NCBI GenBank assembly: GCA_903834675.1
Contig: CAILKC010000080.1
Location: 1 to 32,957, forward strand
Direction: 5' to 3'
DNA from: an uncultured Victivallales bacterium
GTDB taxonomy: Bacteria; Verrucomicrobiota; Lentisphaeria; Oligosphaerales; JAFGRS01
DNA length: 32,957 nt
Position 1 is the first letter of the stretch. Each line of letters starts with the position of its first letter. The position numbers and the translations under genes were made by a program. Below, in pieces: positions 8,936 through 16,672 of this stretch. The notes below the pieces were generated by a model. It was given only the letters and a program-made list of their open reading frames with translations. It had not been told where the DNA came from and made no database searches.

Positions 8936-11900
8936 TCAGCGCGGGAACCAGATTCCCACGCTCAACCGTTGGTCCATCGCGACCGGGACACCCTCGGCGT
9001 GCGCCCAGGAGCCGGGTTGAGTGAAGGTCGTCGGCGTAAGGTCCGAAGTGCAACGCCGGCCGTCGGAGAGTTCGAGGCTGATCCAGAAGCGCCGCACGCT
9101 GTAGTAGTCCTGACGCGAGTTGTCGATTTCGAAGGTGTTCCACCAGCGCAGCGAGCGGATGGCCTCTGGGGTCAGCGCGACGCTGACCGGCGCGGAGAAC
9201 ACGCCTTCGGTCTCGCGCCCGCCGGCCGCTGCCATAGCCCCTACGACGATGCCGTTGAGGATGGCCACCGTGCCGTGTTCGCCCGTGCCGCTTAGCCCCT
9301 TGCCCTCGTAGAATAGCTGCCCCGCTGTGGCACTCCGCAACTGCTCCAGGGTCAGGCCGGGAACGGGACTCGGCCCAGGCTCGCGCCGGAACGGCGCCGC
9401 GCTGTCCGTCAGAGTCCGTACCAGGCGTGGTTCCAGGGTCTCCAGCCGCAGGTCGCCCCAGGCGGCCCAGTCGCCGGAGGTGTTGTCGGCCAGTCCATCG
9501 TCAGCGATCAGCTTGAGGGCTATCGTCTGACCCGCCCAGCGCGTCAAGTCCGCCTCGAGAGCCTGCCAAAGGTGCTCGGTTACCGTCTGCGTCGCCACCG
9601 CGGTTTCCTGTCCATCGGCCGTGACCACGCAGACCCGGTAGAGGATGCCGTCGCCCAGGAAGCTGCCGTCCAACTTGCCCACGAAGGCCCTGAAGGCCGT
9701 GGGAACGTCGCCAGGCAGCGCTACGCCCTCGTACAGGGCGAAGCTGTAGCCGTACGCCCCGTCCATCCAGGGCGGATGCATGAAGAGCCCTTCCCGGATC
9801 ACGTCGCCGCAACTGAGTTCCACCCGCACGTTCACTTGCGCCCCGGTGCTGCCCAGGGAGAAAGTCTCGGCGCCGCTACCGCTGCGGAGGCCGGAGCGGA
9901 AGCTCTTCGGCAGGCTGAGCGGCACGTAGCCCAGGCGCGTCTCCAGACCCCACTCGCGACTCAGGCTCAACTCCCCTGCCCTCACGTTCACGGTCAGCAC
10001 CCGCGCCTCCTCGTCCGTGGGCTTGCCGAGGTCGAGGGCGACGTCGGTCACCTTGCCGGATTCCAGCCTGCACTCGGCCTGCACCCCGGCCCCAGACACG
10101 GTCGTCGGCTGAGACCCGGGCAGATTCGAGCGCAACGTCACCCGCAGCACCTCGCCAGCCAGTGCCGCCGTAACCTCCGCCAGCGGTGCTACCCAGAAAT
10201 CGATCCAGGCCCCCTCGGCCGGCTGCCACAAGCGCGTTCCGGGAACCGCGTCGGCCGGGACACTGAAGCGGTGCTCTTCCCGCCCTCGGAAAGCGATGCT
10301 CTCCCCGGGCGCCACCACCAAGCGCTCCGAGACAAGCTCAACCCCGGCCGCCGCCGGACCGGCGCTGAGCCGGTAGCTCAGCGCGCCCGCCACCGGCATC
10401 ACAAAGGTCAATCCGCGAGCGCGCCGCAACTCGGCAGGACCCAGCTCTTTGCCATCCGCCGCCAGGGCCACGGCCGCTCCCGCCGCCAGCGCAAAACCGC
10501 AGTCCGGCGGACCCCACGGGATGACCTCCCAGCCAGCGTCGCTGATCAGGCAGGCAGCCAGGCCGGCACCGCCCGCCTTGGGAAAGCGCACGTCCTGACC
10601 GCGACCGTCCAGAAACAGGTACTCCGGCGTCTCGGCGTAGTCGCAGCGCTGCCCTTTCGCCAAGCCGCTGAAGACCGTGATCTGACCGTCGGCGCTCCAC
10701 CCCGTGTATCCCTGCGGCGGCAGCTCGATGCGCCGGCCCTCGATCTCGGTCACCAGGGGCTCCGAGATGTGCCCATTGGCCGCCGTGATGGTCCCATCGG
10801 CGTAGCGGACCACGACCTGGCTGCGCCGAAACACGTCCCGCGCTACGGCCTCAGTGGTGCCCATCTGCCGACCGCCGGAGTCCACGTAGCTGATGCCGGT
10901 AGCCGCGACCTGCGTGTAGCGCGCCGCAAGCTGCTGCACCATGTAGTAACTACGCATCGTATTCGCCAGACCACCCTCGAAGACGAGAAACCCCGGATGG
11001 CCAAATGCGATCGTGGCGGCCAGAAAGCGGTCCACCGATGCCTGGGCCGCCGCCGGCGTGGCCCCGAGCCCTTGGCGTTTTCCGAAGAACATCTCCAGAT
11101 TGCCCATGCCAAAGTTGCAGCAGAGGTCGTGCAGTTTGAGCAGGTCAAAGTCCACCAGCCAGGGGTTGTTTGGAAGATCGTAGGCCTGGTCCTGCGCGTA
11201 GTTGCCATCCGTCAGGCCGCAGTAGTAGGCGTGCTTGCCGCCTTCAGAATAGACCGGGCCATTCCAGGCCTGCTTCTGCAACAGCATGATCTCGCCATAG
11301 GCGTAGAACGTCGCCGCAAAGGTCCCGGCTCCAGGCACCCGCTGGTCACAGTCCACCCGGTGCCACGGAGCCACGGCCGTATGCACGTCGCAATAGGCCG
11401 TGCTGAACCGGAACTTTGCCTGGATCTTGGGCGCCAGCTCCGCGCAGTACTCGACTGCCCGGGCCGGCTTGGGCGCATAGCAGCGGGCCCAGGCGCCCAC
11501 AAGCTGGCTCTGGCTGTCCCGCGCAATCAGGTCCGTCGACCAATACTCGTTGACTGGCGAGAAGTCGGTGTAGTTGTTATAGGGGCCGTAGACGAAGCCC
11601 AGTTCGTCCTGCATGAAGCGGGCATAGCGGAACTGGCCCTCGTCGCCGCCTTTGCCGGGCGCGGTCCGGGTTCTGAAGGTGAAACTCTCGCCGCCGTCGC
11701 GCCAGCCGGTCTCATGGTCGGTGACGATGACATGCCGCATGCCGTGGCGGTAGACATTGCGCCAGTGGCGTTTGTCGCCCTCCCGATCGTTGGCGCCGTG
11801 CGCGTTCCACACCCCTTTGCCGGTCACCTGCTTCCAGCCCGACGCCGGGTTCGCCACCGTGGGCAGAGCCTCTTCAAAGCGCGGCGTTACGGTCACGAAG

Positions 11901-13282
11901 AAGCGCTCATAGCAGTCGTTGCGCTGGCCGTTCGTGAGCTTGAGGTAACGCACCCCGCCTTGGTAGGCCGCGCCGCTGCCCTCGACCGCATTCTCGGCCC
12001 ATGGGGTGCTGCCGTTCGAGCGATACCAGTCGGTGTGACCCGCCAGAAACAGGGGCGCCTCGGGCGGCCCGGAGACCACCAGGCTCGGCCGCGAGCCACC
12101 GTAGTCGTAGTACGGCAGGCCAACCAGGCGGGGCTTCTCCAAGCCCTCGGCACGACCGTAGCGCACTTCGCTGACCAGCCCGCCCCGACAGGCGGTGTCC
12201 AGCACCAGCGTCTTGCCCCACAGGCGGAAGGTGTAGCTCACCGCCGCCGTCTGCTCTCCTGCCGCCGCCTGCCAGGCCGCGCTCACGGCGCCCTCGGCAA
12301 GCTCCACCCGCTGGACCGTCAGCTTCTCCGGCGGAATGGGTTCCCCGTTGGCGCCAACCAGACGAACGCCGCCACCTGCCAGGGGACGGAAAACACCACC
12401 CCTGCCCTGCCACTGCGCCGTCAGATCGCTCCACGTCCCGGTGGCCGGTTCGTAACGGTAGGTCAGCACGCCGTCGTCACCCTTATACTCGAACAGGAAC
12501 GCGGCGCCCTCCTGGCGCACCGTGCTGGTCGACGCCATGGCAAGATTGGTCGGCAGAATCGTCTCGGGCCGGGTCGGAAAAGGCAGCACGCCGGGGCCGG
12601 TGTTGGTGCCGCTTCCCTGTCCGGGGAACATCGAAACCCCGCGCTGCGGACGCGGCTGGAAGGTCAGCGGCGCCATCTCCTCCTTGAACACCGCGAGATT
12701 GTCGAAGTACAGCACCCGGTCTTCGCGGTTGCGGCCATTCTGAATCTCGATACCGCTGAAGCTGGCGCCTGTTTGCAGGGCCGCGAGTTGCTCCGGCTGC
12801 GGTCGGCGTTGGCAGAGGAACCACTCGCGCCAGCACACGGTCCACAGTGGCACGCCAATCTCCTTGCCGTCAGCGCTGCGCAGAAGGATACGCACCGCGA
12901 CCTGGGGCGTGGTCTTGTCCGCCACCCAGGCCCAGTTGTTGCCGTAAACCCAGCAGCTCAGCGCGTCGAACTCGCCAGGAATCGGCATCGGTTGCGGCGG
13001 CCGGAGGCGCACCAGCGGATTCGGCCCCGTAGCCCGGTAGGTCAGCTTACCGACCGCCTCGCCCCAGATCTGCTGTTCGCGCGTCGCCTCAAAACTGGCC
13101 ACGGCACTCTCGGTCTCCACCGTCCAGCCGGTGAGGGTTTCAAAGTCCACCAGCGGCGGGCGGGCGTCCTGCGTGCGGCCAGCCCAGTCCAGTTCATAGG
13201 GCCGCACCCCCACGACCGCCGCGCCCCAGCCCGGAACGCAGGCCGCCAGCAGCCCCAGCCATGACACCCATGCGCCTCTCAT
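8936..13282 (-). CDS. Large secreted GH101/DUF5696-like putative glycosidase
   Basis: A 1448-residue protein. The open frame extends further upstream, but ATG 13282 is preceded by GGAGGAGGT and starts a signal peptide (MRGAWVSWLGLLAACVPGWG), so the upstream part is not coding. N-terminal region (about 30-230) is a beta-sandwich/CBM-like segment; the centre (about 270-950) resembles the endo-alpha-N-acetylgalactosaminidase GH101 or DUF5696 families. Candidate catalytic acids are D632 in TAYCDVHTA and E680 in VYSEGGKHAYY, lying where these families place a nucleophile Asp and an acid/base Glu. The C-terminal part (about 1150-1400) looks like an NPCBM-type carbohydrate-binding module (IREGLFMHPPW..., DWAAWGDLRLE). 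Family membership is inferred from motifs and layout, not from an alignment, so the substrate is open. Convergent with the glycosidase ending at 8899. Confidence 0.65.
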   Translation of the reverse strand: MRGAWVSWLGLLAACVPGWGAAVVGVRPYELDWAGRTQDARPPLVDFETLTGWTVETESAVASFEATREQQIWGEAVGKLTYRATGPNPLVRLRPPQPMPIPGEFDALSCWVYGNNWAWVADKTTPQVAVRILLRSADGKEIGVPLWTVCWREWFLCQRRPQPEQLAALQTGASFSGIEIQNGRNREDRVLYFDNLAVFKEEMAPLTFQPRPQRGVSMFPGQGSGTNTGPGVLPFPTRPETILPTNLAMASTSTVRQEGAAFLFEYKGDDGVLTYRYEPATGTWSDLTAQWQGRGGVFRPLAGGGVRLVGANGEPIPPEKLTVQRVELAEGAVSAAWQAAAGEQTAAVSYTFRLWGKTLVLDTACRGGLVSEVRYGRAEGLEKPRLVGLPYYDYGGSRPSLVVSGPPEAPLFLAGHTDWYRSNGSTPWAENAVEGSGAAYQGGVRYLKLTNGQRNDCYERFFVTVTPRFEEALPTVANPASGWKQVTGKGVWNAHGANDREGDKRHWRNVYRHGMRHVIVTDHETGWRDGGESFTFRTRTAPGKGGDEGQFRYARFMQDELGFVYGPYNNYTDFSPVNEYWSTDLIARDSQSQLVGAWARCYAPKPARAVEYCAELAPKIQAKFRFSTAYCDVHTAVAPWHRVDCDQRVPGAGTFAATFYAYGEIMLLQKQAWNGPVYSEGGKHAYYCGLTDGNYAQDQAYDLPNNPWLVDFDLLKLHDLCCNFGMGNLEMFFGKRQGLGATPAAAQASVDRFLAATIAFGHPGFLVFEGGLANTMRSYYMVQQLAARYTQVAATGISYVDSGGRQMGTTEAVARDVFRRSQVVVRYADGTITAANGHISEPLVTEIEGRRIELPPQGYTGWSADGQITVFSGLAKGQRCDYAETPEYLFLDGRGQDVRFPKAGGAGLAACLISDAGWEVIPWGPPDCGFALAAGAAVALAADGKELGPAELRRARGLTFVMPVAGALSYRLSAGPAAAGVELVSERLVVAPGESIAFRGREEHRFSVPADAVPGTRLWQPAEGAWIDFWVAPLAEVTAALAGEVLRVTLRSNLPGSQPTTVSGAGVQAECRLESGKVTDVALDLGKPTDEEARVLTVNVRAGELSLSREWGLETRLGYVPLSLPKSFRSGLRSGSGAETFSLGSTGAQVNVRVELSCGDVIREGLFMHPPWMDGAYGYSFALYEGVALPGDVPTAFRAFVGKLDGSFLGDGILYRVCVVTADGQETAVATQTVTEHLWQALEADLTRWAGQTIALKLIADDGLADNTSGDWAAWGDLRLETLEPRLVRTLTDSAAPFRREPGPSPVPGLTLEQLRSATAGQLFYEGKGLSGTGEHGTVAILNGIVVGAMAAAGGRETEGVFSAPVSVALTPEAIRSLRWWNTFEIDNSRQDYYSVRRFWISLELSDGRRCTSDLTPTTFTQPGSWAHAEGVPVAMDQRLSVGIWFPR

Positions 13283-13377
13283 CGGACCTCCTCCGGTTCT
13301 TGCGGCTTCCTGAATCTCATCCGCGCCCCGCGACGGCAGCGCCCGTTGCCGAAACGGCAGCCTGCCGGGGTGCAGTC

Positions 13378-14037
13378 TCACGGCACCCGATAGATCGGGT
13401 TGGGCAACCTGATGGTCCGCTCCGCATGGCCGCCCTGCAGATCGCTGTCCTGGTCGCCGATAGTGAAGAGGATGCGATAACCACGCCCCTCGATCTGCTC
13501 TCGGCAGGCCGTCTTGAAGGGCGTCACCGAGGGCTCCTGGTGGGCATCCGGTTTCAGCATCACCTCTGTCCACTCCGCGTAGCCCGCCGCACGCAGACTC
13601 GCTTCGGTAGCCGCCCGGAGCGCTTCGCGGCGGCCGGTCACAAAGAACAGCGCAACCCCCTTTGCCCGAGCCGCCTCACACGCCTCGAGCACCGGACGGA
13701 TCGGGACGGCATGCTGCTGCTGTTGCCACTCGCGCCAGGCCGGGGTGTAGTGACCGAAGCCCATGCTCTTCTGGTACTCATAGGTCGAGAGCGCCGTCTC
13801 ATCGATGTCCAGAACCAGCGCCAGCTTGGCGCTAGCCTCCGAAGGCAGCGCGGCCAGTTCTCGCAGCACAGGTCTGAGGGCTTTGCGCAGATCGCGCTGA
13901 TAGCCCTCGCCCTCCATGTACGCGGCCACCTGCAGTTTGACCGATGGCAGATCCGGCGGCCCCCGCAGACGAGCACAGCCACAGAACGCCAGGATAGCCG
14001 CCAGCAGCCCGGCGGACAGGGCGCGTCGTATCGTCAT
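13378..14037 (-). CDS. HAD-superfamily acid phosphatase, probable lipoprotein (class B / e(P4) type)
   Basis: A 219-residue predicted periplasmic, lipid-anchored phosphomonoesterase. ATG 14037 gives a lipoprotein-like signal (MTIRRALSAGLLAAILAFCG then C21), with GGAG 11 bases upstream; the longer open frame runs into the repeat element and is not coding. HAD motifs are complete: LVLDIDETALS with nucleophile D77 and D79; VTGR with T134; K162 in MLKPD; and GDQDSD at 194-199. The DIDET form and a lipobox are characteristic of the acid phosphatases of the HAD III-B/e(P4) group, which hydrolyse nucleotides and other phosphomonoesters. A small hairpin (TGCCG-AAA-CGGCA, 13347-13359) sits in the 95-bp gap before the large secreted gene at 13282, which follows on the same strand and may be co-transcribed. 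Confidence 0.82.
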   Translation of the reverse strand: MTIRRALSAGLLAAILAFCGCARLRGPPDLPSVKLQVAAYMEGEGYQRDLRKALRPVLRELAALPSEASAKLALVLDIDETALSTYEYQKSMGFGHYTPAWREWQQQQHAVPIRPVLEACEAARAKGVALFFVTGRREALRAATEASLRAAGYAEWTEVMLKPDAHQEPSVTPFKTACREQIEGRGYRILFTIGDQDSDLQGGHAERTIRLPNPIYRVP

Positions 14038-14524
14038 CGTGCGTTCGACTCCAATGTTTGATTCGACTCTCGAGCTCCCGCGGGGCGCATGGCAGTTTTG
14101 CGACCTGTGAAATAAGGATGGGCCGTGGTATTCAGCCCCAAAGGGGCGTTTCGGGCGCCCAGGGCAACGCCCTGGGTACCCGTCCACACCGAAGATTGAG
14201 CCCTGAAGGGGCGGACCATGCGACCTCGACACGAAGGTAGGGCAGATGGCTCGCCCCTACAGGGCTCAAACCCATAACCATCCTATTCCCAGGGCGTTGC
14301 CCTGGGCTGGTATGGCAGCGCGCCTTCAGCGCTTCAGACGGACTCTCATATTGCACAGGTCGACTCTTGTATGAGACTTGACCGCGAGCTTCGCTCTGTC
14401 CCGCCACCGCCCAAGGGCTCGGCTGGAGGGCAAGAGCAGTCCTGCCGCCCGGCAGGACGCATCGCCTGCGCCCGCTCCCGCGCTCCCCGGTAGCGCCAGG
14501 CCCAGGCGCAAGCTACAGTCCCAC
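14038..14524. other. Divergent intergenic region containing the 262-bp repeat element
   Basis: No credible gene. This 487-bp gap separates the outward-reading phosphatase (minus) and release-factor-like (plus) starts. Most of it is the inverted-repeat element at 14101-14362. The rest, 14363-14524, contains open frames only in low-quality reading frames (R/P/A-rich) and no promoter I can defend. Confidence 0.6.
14101..14362. mobile_element. 262-bp non-coding element with terminal inverted repeats and paired hairpins
   Basis: Left end CGACCTGTGAAATA (14101-14114) and right end TATTGCACAGGTCG (14349-14362) are inverted repeats with one mismatch. Inside, the two halves mirror each other: hairpin GCCCC-AAA-GGGGC (14135-14147) against a GCGC..TTCA..GCGC hairpin (about 14319-14332); CCCAGGGC-AAC-GCCCTGGG (14158-14176) against its mirror with loop GTT (14288-14306); and GCCC-TGAAG-GGGC (14200-14212) against GCCCCTACAGGGC (14253-14265). 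No transposase or long sensible frame lies inside, so it would need help in trans if mobile (MITE- or REP-like). No clear target duplication is visible. The CCCAGGGCAACGCCCTGGG hairpin is of a kind I associate with PVC-genome repeats, from memory only. Confidence 0.7.
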
Positions 14525-15052
14525 ATGACCTCCGCCAAGACCAGTGCGGCCCCCGCCACCCCAGGCGCCGAAGAGCGCCGACAGCTCCTTACCATGAGCG
14601 CTGAGGAACTGCTGCGCCAGTGCCGCGTCGATGTCTTTAGGGGCCCCGGCCCCGGCGGCCAGAAGCGCAATCGCACCTCCAGCGCCGTCCGCCTCACTCA
14701 CACCCGAAGAGGCGTCAGCGCCGCCTGCGACGAGACGCGCTCACAGCATACCAACCGCGAGATCGCCGTACGCAAACTCCGTCACGAGATCGCTCTGCGC
14801 TGTCGCTGCCTCCCCCCGCCACCCTACGCGGGCCCCTGGGCCCCGGGGGCCAAGTCCGCCGACTACCCCGTCTGGCTGGCGGCGGTGCTCGATCAACTTG
14901 ACCAGCACCAGTACCGGCTGGCGGAGGCCGCCGCCGCCCTCGACGTCAGCACCGGGCGTCTGGTGCGCGACCTGGCCTCCGATACCGCCCTCTGGCAGGC
15001 CGTCAACGCCGGCCGTACGCGCTGCGGCCACGGCGTCTTGCATCATCCCTGA
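14525..15052 (+). CDS. Peptide-chain-release-factor-like protein (RF-1 GGQ domain with HTH-like tail)
   Basis: A 175-residue cytoplasmic protein with the peptidyl-tRNA-hydrolysing domain of class-I release factors but no stop-codon-recognition domains, as in ribosome-rescue factors of the ArfB/RF-H kind. GGQ is at residues 44-46 inside FRGPGPGGQKRNRTSSAVRL. The region after it keeps the basic RHEI helix, and residues 131-150 (RLAEAAAALDVSTGRLVRDL) look like a helix-turn-helix, a tail I associate with release-factor-like proteins of planctomycetes and verrucomicrobia. ATG 14525 is chosen as it gives a compact N-terminus, but lacks a clear ribosome site; ATG 14594 is an alternative. The longer frame from 14378 is low-complexity and unlikely. 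Convergent with the M14 peptidase, 48 bp apart. Confidence 0.8.
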   Translation: MTSAKTSAAPATPGAEERRQLLTMSAEELLRQCRVDVFRGPGPGGQKRNRTSSAVRLTHTRRGVSAACDETRSQHTNREIAVRKLRHEIALRCRCLPPPPYAGPWAPGAKSADYPVWLAAVLDQLDQHQYRLAEAAAALDVSTGRLVRDLASDTALWQAVNAGRTRCGHGVLHHP

Positions 15053-15100
15053 GCCCACCCGGCCCAGGCTGAGTGTACCGCCCGCGGCGGCCGCCATGCC

Positions 15101-16264
15101 TCACTTGCCGTGGTCCACCGTGGCAAAGAAGCGGTCCAGGACGAAGGCGAGGTCCCGGCCCAGGCCCAGCCAGTCGTCCGGCATCGGCGTGCGATTCAAC
15201 CCCGCGGCCCAGCAGGCCCGCAGTTCATAGATCAATGCGTCGATGCCATACTGCTCGCACAGGCCTTCGCCAAAGGTCCCCGAATTGACGAAGCCCGCGG
15301 CCGCCCGCCCTTCCCGGAACCAGGTCAGGTCGCGCAGCAGTCCCTCAAAGAGGTCCATCCGGCGGGCATGGCCCTCCCCTTCGCGCCCGGGGTGCGAGAA
15401 GTGCAGGTTGCCCCCATCGTCGTTGTGCAGACAGATGGCCAGCCGGGGCAGGCGCCCCAGGCGTTGCTGCTGCGCCAGCCAGGCATCCAGGCAGGCATTC
15501 TCTGGACAAAGCACCGGATCATGAGGCTGGTTGGCGAACCAGCCCCGGTTCAGGTCCATGCCGGTGACCGTAAAGCGCGACAGCCCGCGGGCCACCCCAT
15601 CCTTGTTGGCCATCGGCATGATGCAGACACACAGCCGCCGCCGCAGATCGGCTGCCGCGGGCGACACCAGAAACCGCATCAGCCCTTCCAACAGCCAACT
15701 TCCACCCGTCTCCCAGGGGTGCGCCCGACCGCGGAACAGAACCCGCCCCGGCGCCTCCGGCGCGCCAATCTCCACCATCTCCAGGGGGCGTCCTTCCACC
15801 GTGGCGCCCAGCTGGTAGATCCGCACCTCCGGGCCGCCTTGAAGCTGCGCCAAGGTCGCCTGCAAATCGCTGTCGTTGTAGGGCACCAAGTGGGCGACGT
15901 GCATGCAGGACCCCTCGATGGGCACGCACAGCTCCTTGACAAAGCCCGCCTCTGTCGACGGACACACCGGCAGCACCCGCCAGGCGCGACCCTCAGCGCT
16001 GACCACTGACGTCAGGGGGTCCCGCCGCAGCGCCGGCGCGGGGGTGCCGTTCCAGCAACTCGTCACCGGCCGGAAGCGCAGCCGCAATTGGCCGCCGCGA
16101 GCCGCCGGCGACGTATGGATCTTGAAGTTCCACCACGTCATCTGCCGATTCGGGCTCATCCGGGCGTGATCCGCAATCAGGTCAAGGTCCACGATGTCGG
16201 CGGCCGACTGTTCCCAGCGCAGAGCCGTGGCATTTTCGAAAAAAGTGTCGATAAACAGCTCCAT
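15101..16264 (-). CDS. M14-family zinc carboxypeptidase (cytosolic carboxypeptidase-like)
   Basis: A 387-residue zinc peptidase. ATG 16264 has GAGGAG nine bases upstream; the longer frame is non-coding. The N-terminal ~130 residues (FFENATALRWEQSA..., WWNFKIHTSPAARGGQLRLRF) resemble the beta-sandwich domain that precedes the catalytic domain in cytosolic carboxypeptidases. Zinc ligands are H182 and E185 (GRAHPWETGGSW) and H280 (ICLHNDDGG); E347 in LIYELRA is the general base. MANKDGVARG and DLNRGW (237-242) supply the substrate-binding segment seen in M14 enzymes. No signal peptide is seen. In eukaryotes this subgroup removes C-terminal glutamates from tubulin; bacterial members are mostly of unknown substrate. 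It diverges from the operon starting at 16673. Confidence 0.85.
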   Translation of the reverse strand: MELFIDTFFENATALRWEQSAADIVDLDLIADHARMSPNRQMTWWNFKIHTSPAARGGQLRLRFRPVTSCWNGTPAPALRRDPLTSVVSAEGRAWRVLPVCPSTEAGFVKELCVPIEGSCMHVAHLVPYNDSDLQATLAQLQGGPEVRIYQLGATVEGRPLEMVEIGAPEAPGRVLFRGRAHPWETGGSWLLEGLMRFLVSPAAADLRRRLCVCIMPMANKDGVARGLSRFTVTGMDLNRGWFANQPHDPVLCPENACLDAWLAQQQRLGRLPRLAICLHNDDGGNLHFSHPGREGEGHARRMDLFEGLLRDLTWFREGRAAAGFVNSGTFGEGLCEQYGIDALIYELRACWAAGLNRTPMPDDWLGLGRDLAFVLDRFFATVDHGK

Positions 16265-16672
16265 ACGACTCAACTCCTCGTTCGTGTTTGGCACTTGAGG
16301 CTGAAGGCGGGACACCCAAAGAAGGTAAAGCGGACGCCGGACAACTGCAAGAAAGAGCGACCCGTGCAATAGGGGACTCCGTCTGGAGCGCTGAATACCT
16401 CGGCTCACCCTTGTTGCACAGGTCGAAAAAGAAGGTTGCCTCACTCCCCGCAACGGTCAGCGGTTACCGGCACTGGGTTAATAAGTTTTCATGCGGGATC
16501 CAGAGTGCGTTACGGATAGCGCGCTAGAGTTCCTCATTTGTTAGTGTATCCAAGCGGATGGCCGGTTGGCTCGCTGCGGCGGCTCCGTCCGGTTCGCGCC
16601 GAGGGGCGGCGGCCGAGGACAAGGCCAGTTCAGTGAGCCAGGCGCTACTCGGTTCGCAGCCTACGGAGACTC
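16265..16672. other. Divergent intergenic region with a miniature inverted repeat
   Basis: A 408-bp gap between the M14 peptidase (minus) and the LtaS-like gene (plus), so it must hold both promoters. It carries the 68-bp inverted repeat at 16358-16425. The least G+C-rich stretch is around 16475-16495 (GGTTAATAAGTTTTCATG), a plausible promoter zone, but I cannot assign -35 and -10 boxes with confidence. No gene seen. Confidence 0.55.
16358..16425. repeat. 68-bp miniature inverted repeat sharing ends with the 14101-14362 element
   Basis: Left end CGACCCGTGCAATAGGGG (16358-16375) and right end, read on the opposite strand, CGACCTGTGCAACAAGGG. They match over 15 of 18 bases and would fold into a long hairpin. 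Just inside the left end, GACTCCGTCTGGAGCGCTGAA repeats the right arm of the larger element (GAGTCCGTCTGAAGCGCTGAA on the minus strand) with only three differences. The larger internal hairpins are absent, so it looks like a deleted or solo derivative of the same family. Confidence 0.7.

Noticed and set aside
9572..13264. A 1230-codon open frame on the plus strand
   Set aside because: It lies fully antisense to the secreted GH101-like gene, is rich in R, H, Q, G as shadows of high-G+C genes are, and has no coherent domain or ribosome site; the minus-strand reading has a signal peptide and strong ribosome site.
14058..14407. Short open frames inside the 262-bp element
   Set aside because: Frames on both strands simply read through hairpin repeats; no ribosome sites or conserved domains.
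14363..14524. N-terminal extension of the release-factor-like gene to 14378
   Set aside because: The added 49 residues are R/P/A-rich, unlike the family N-terminus, and start within sequence next to the repeat element.
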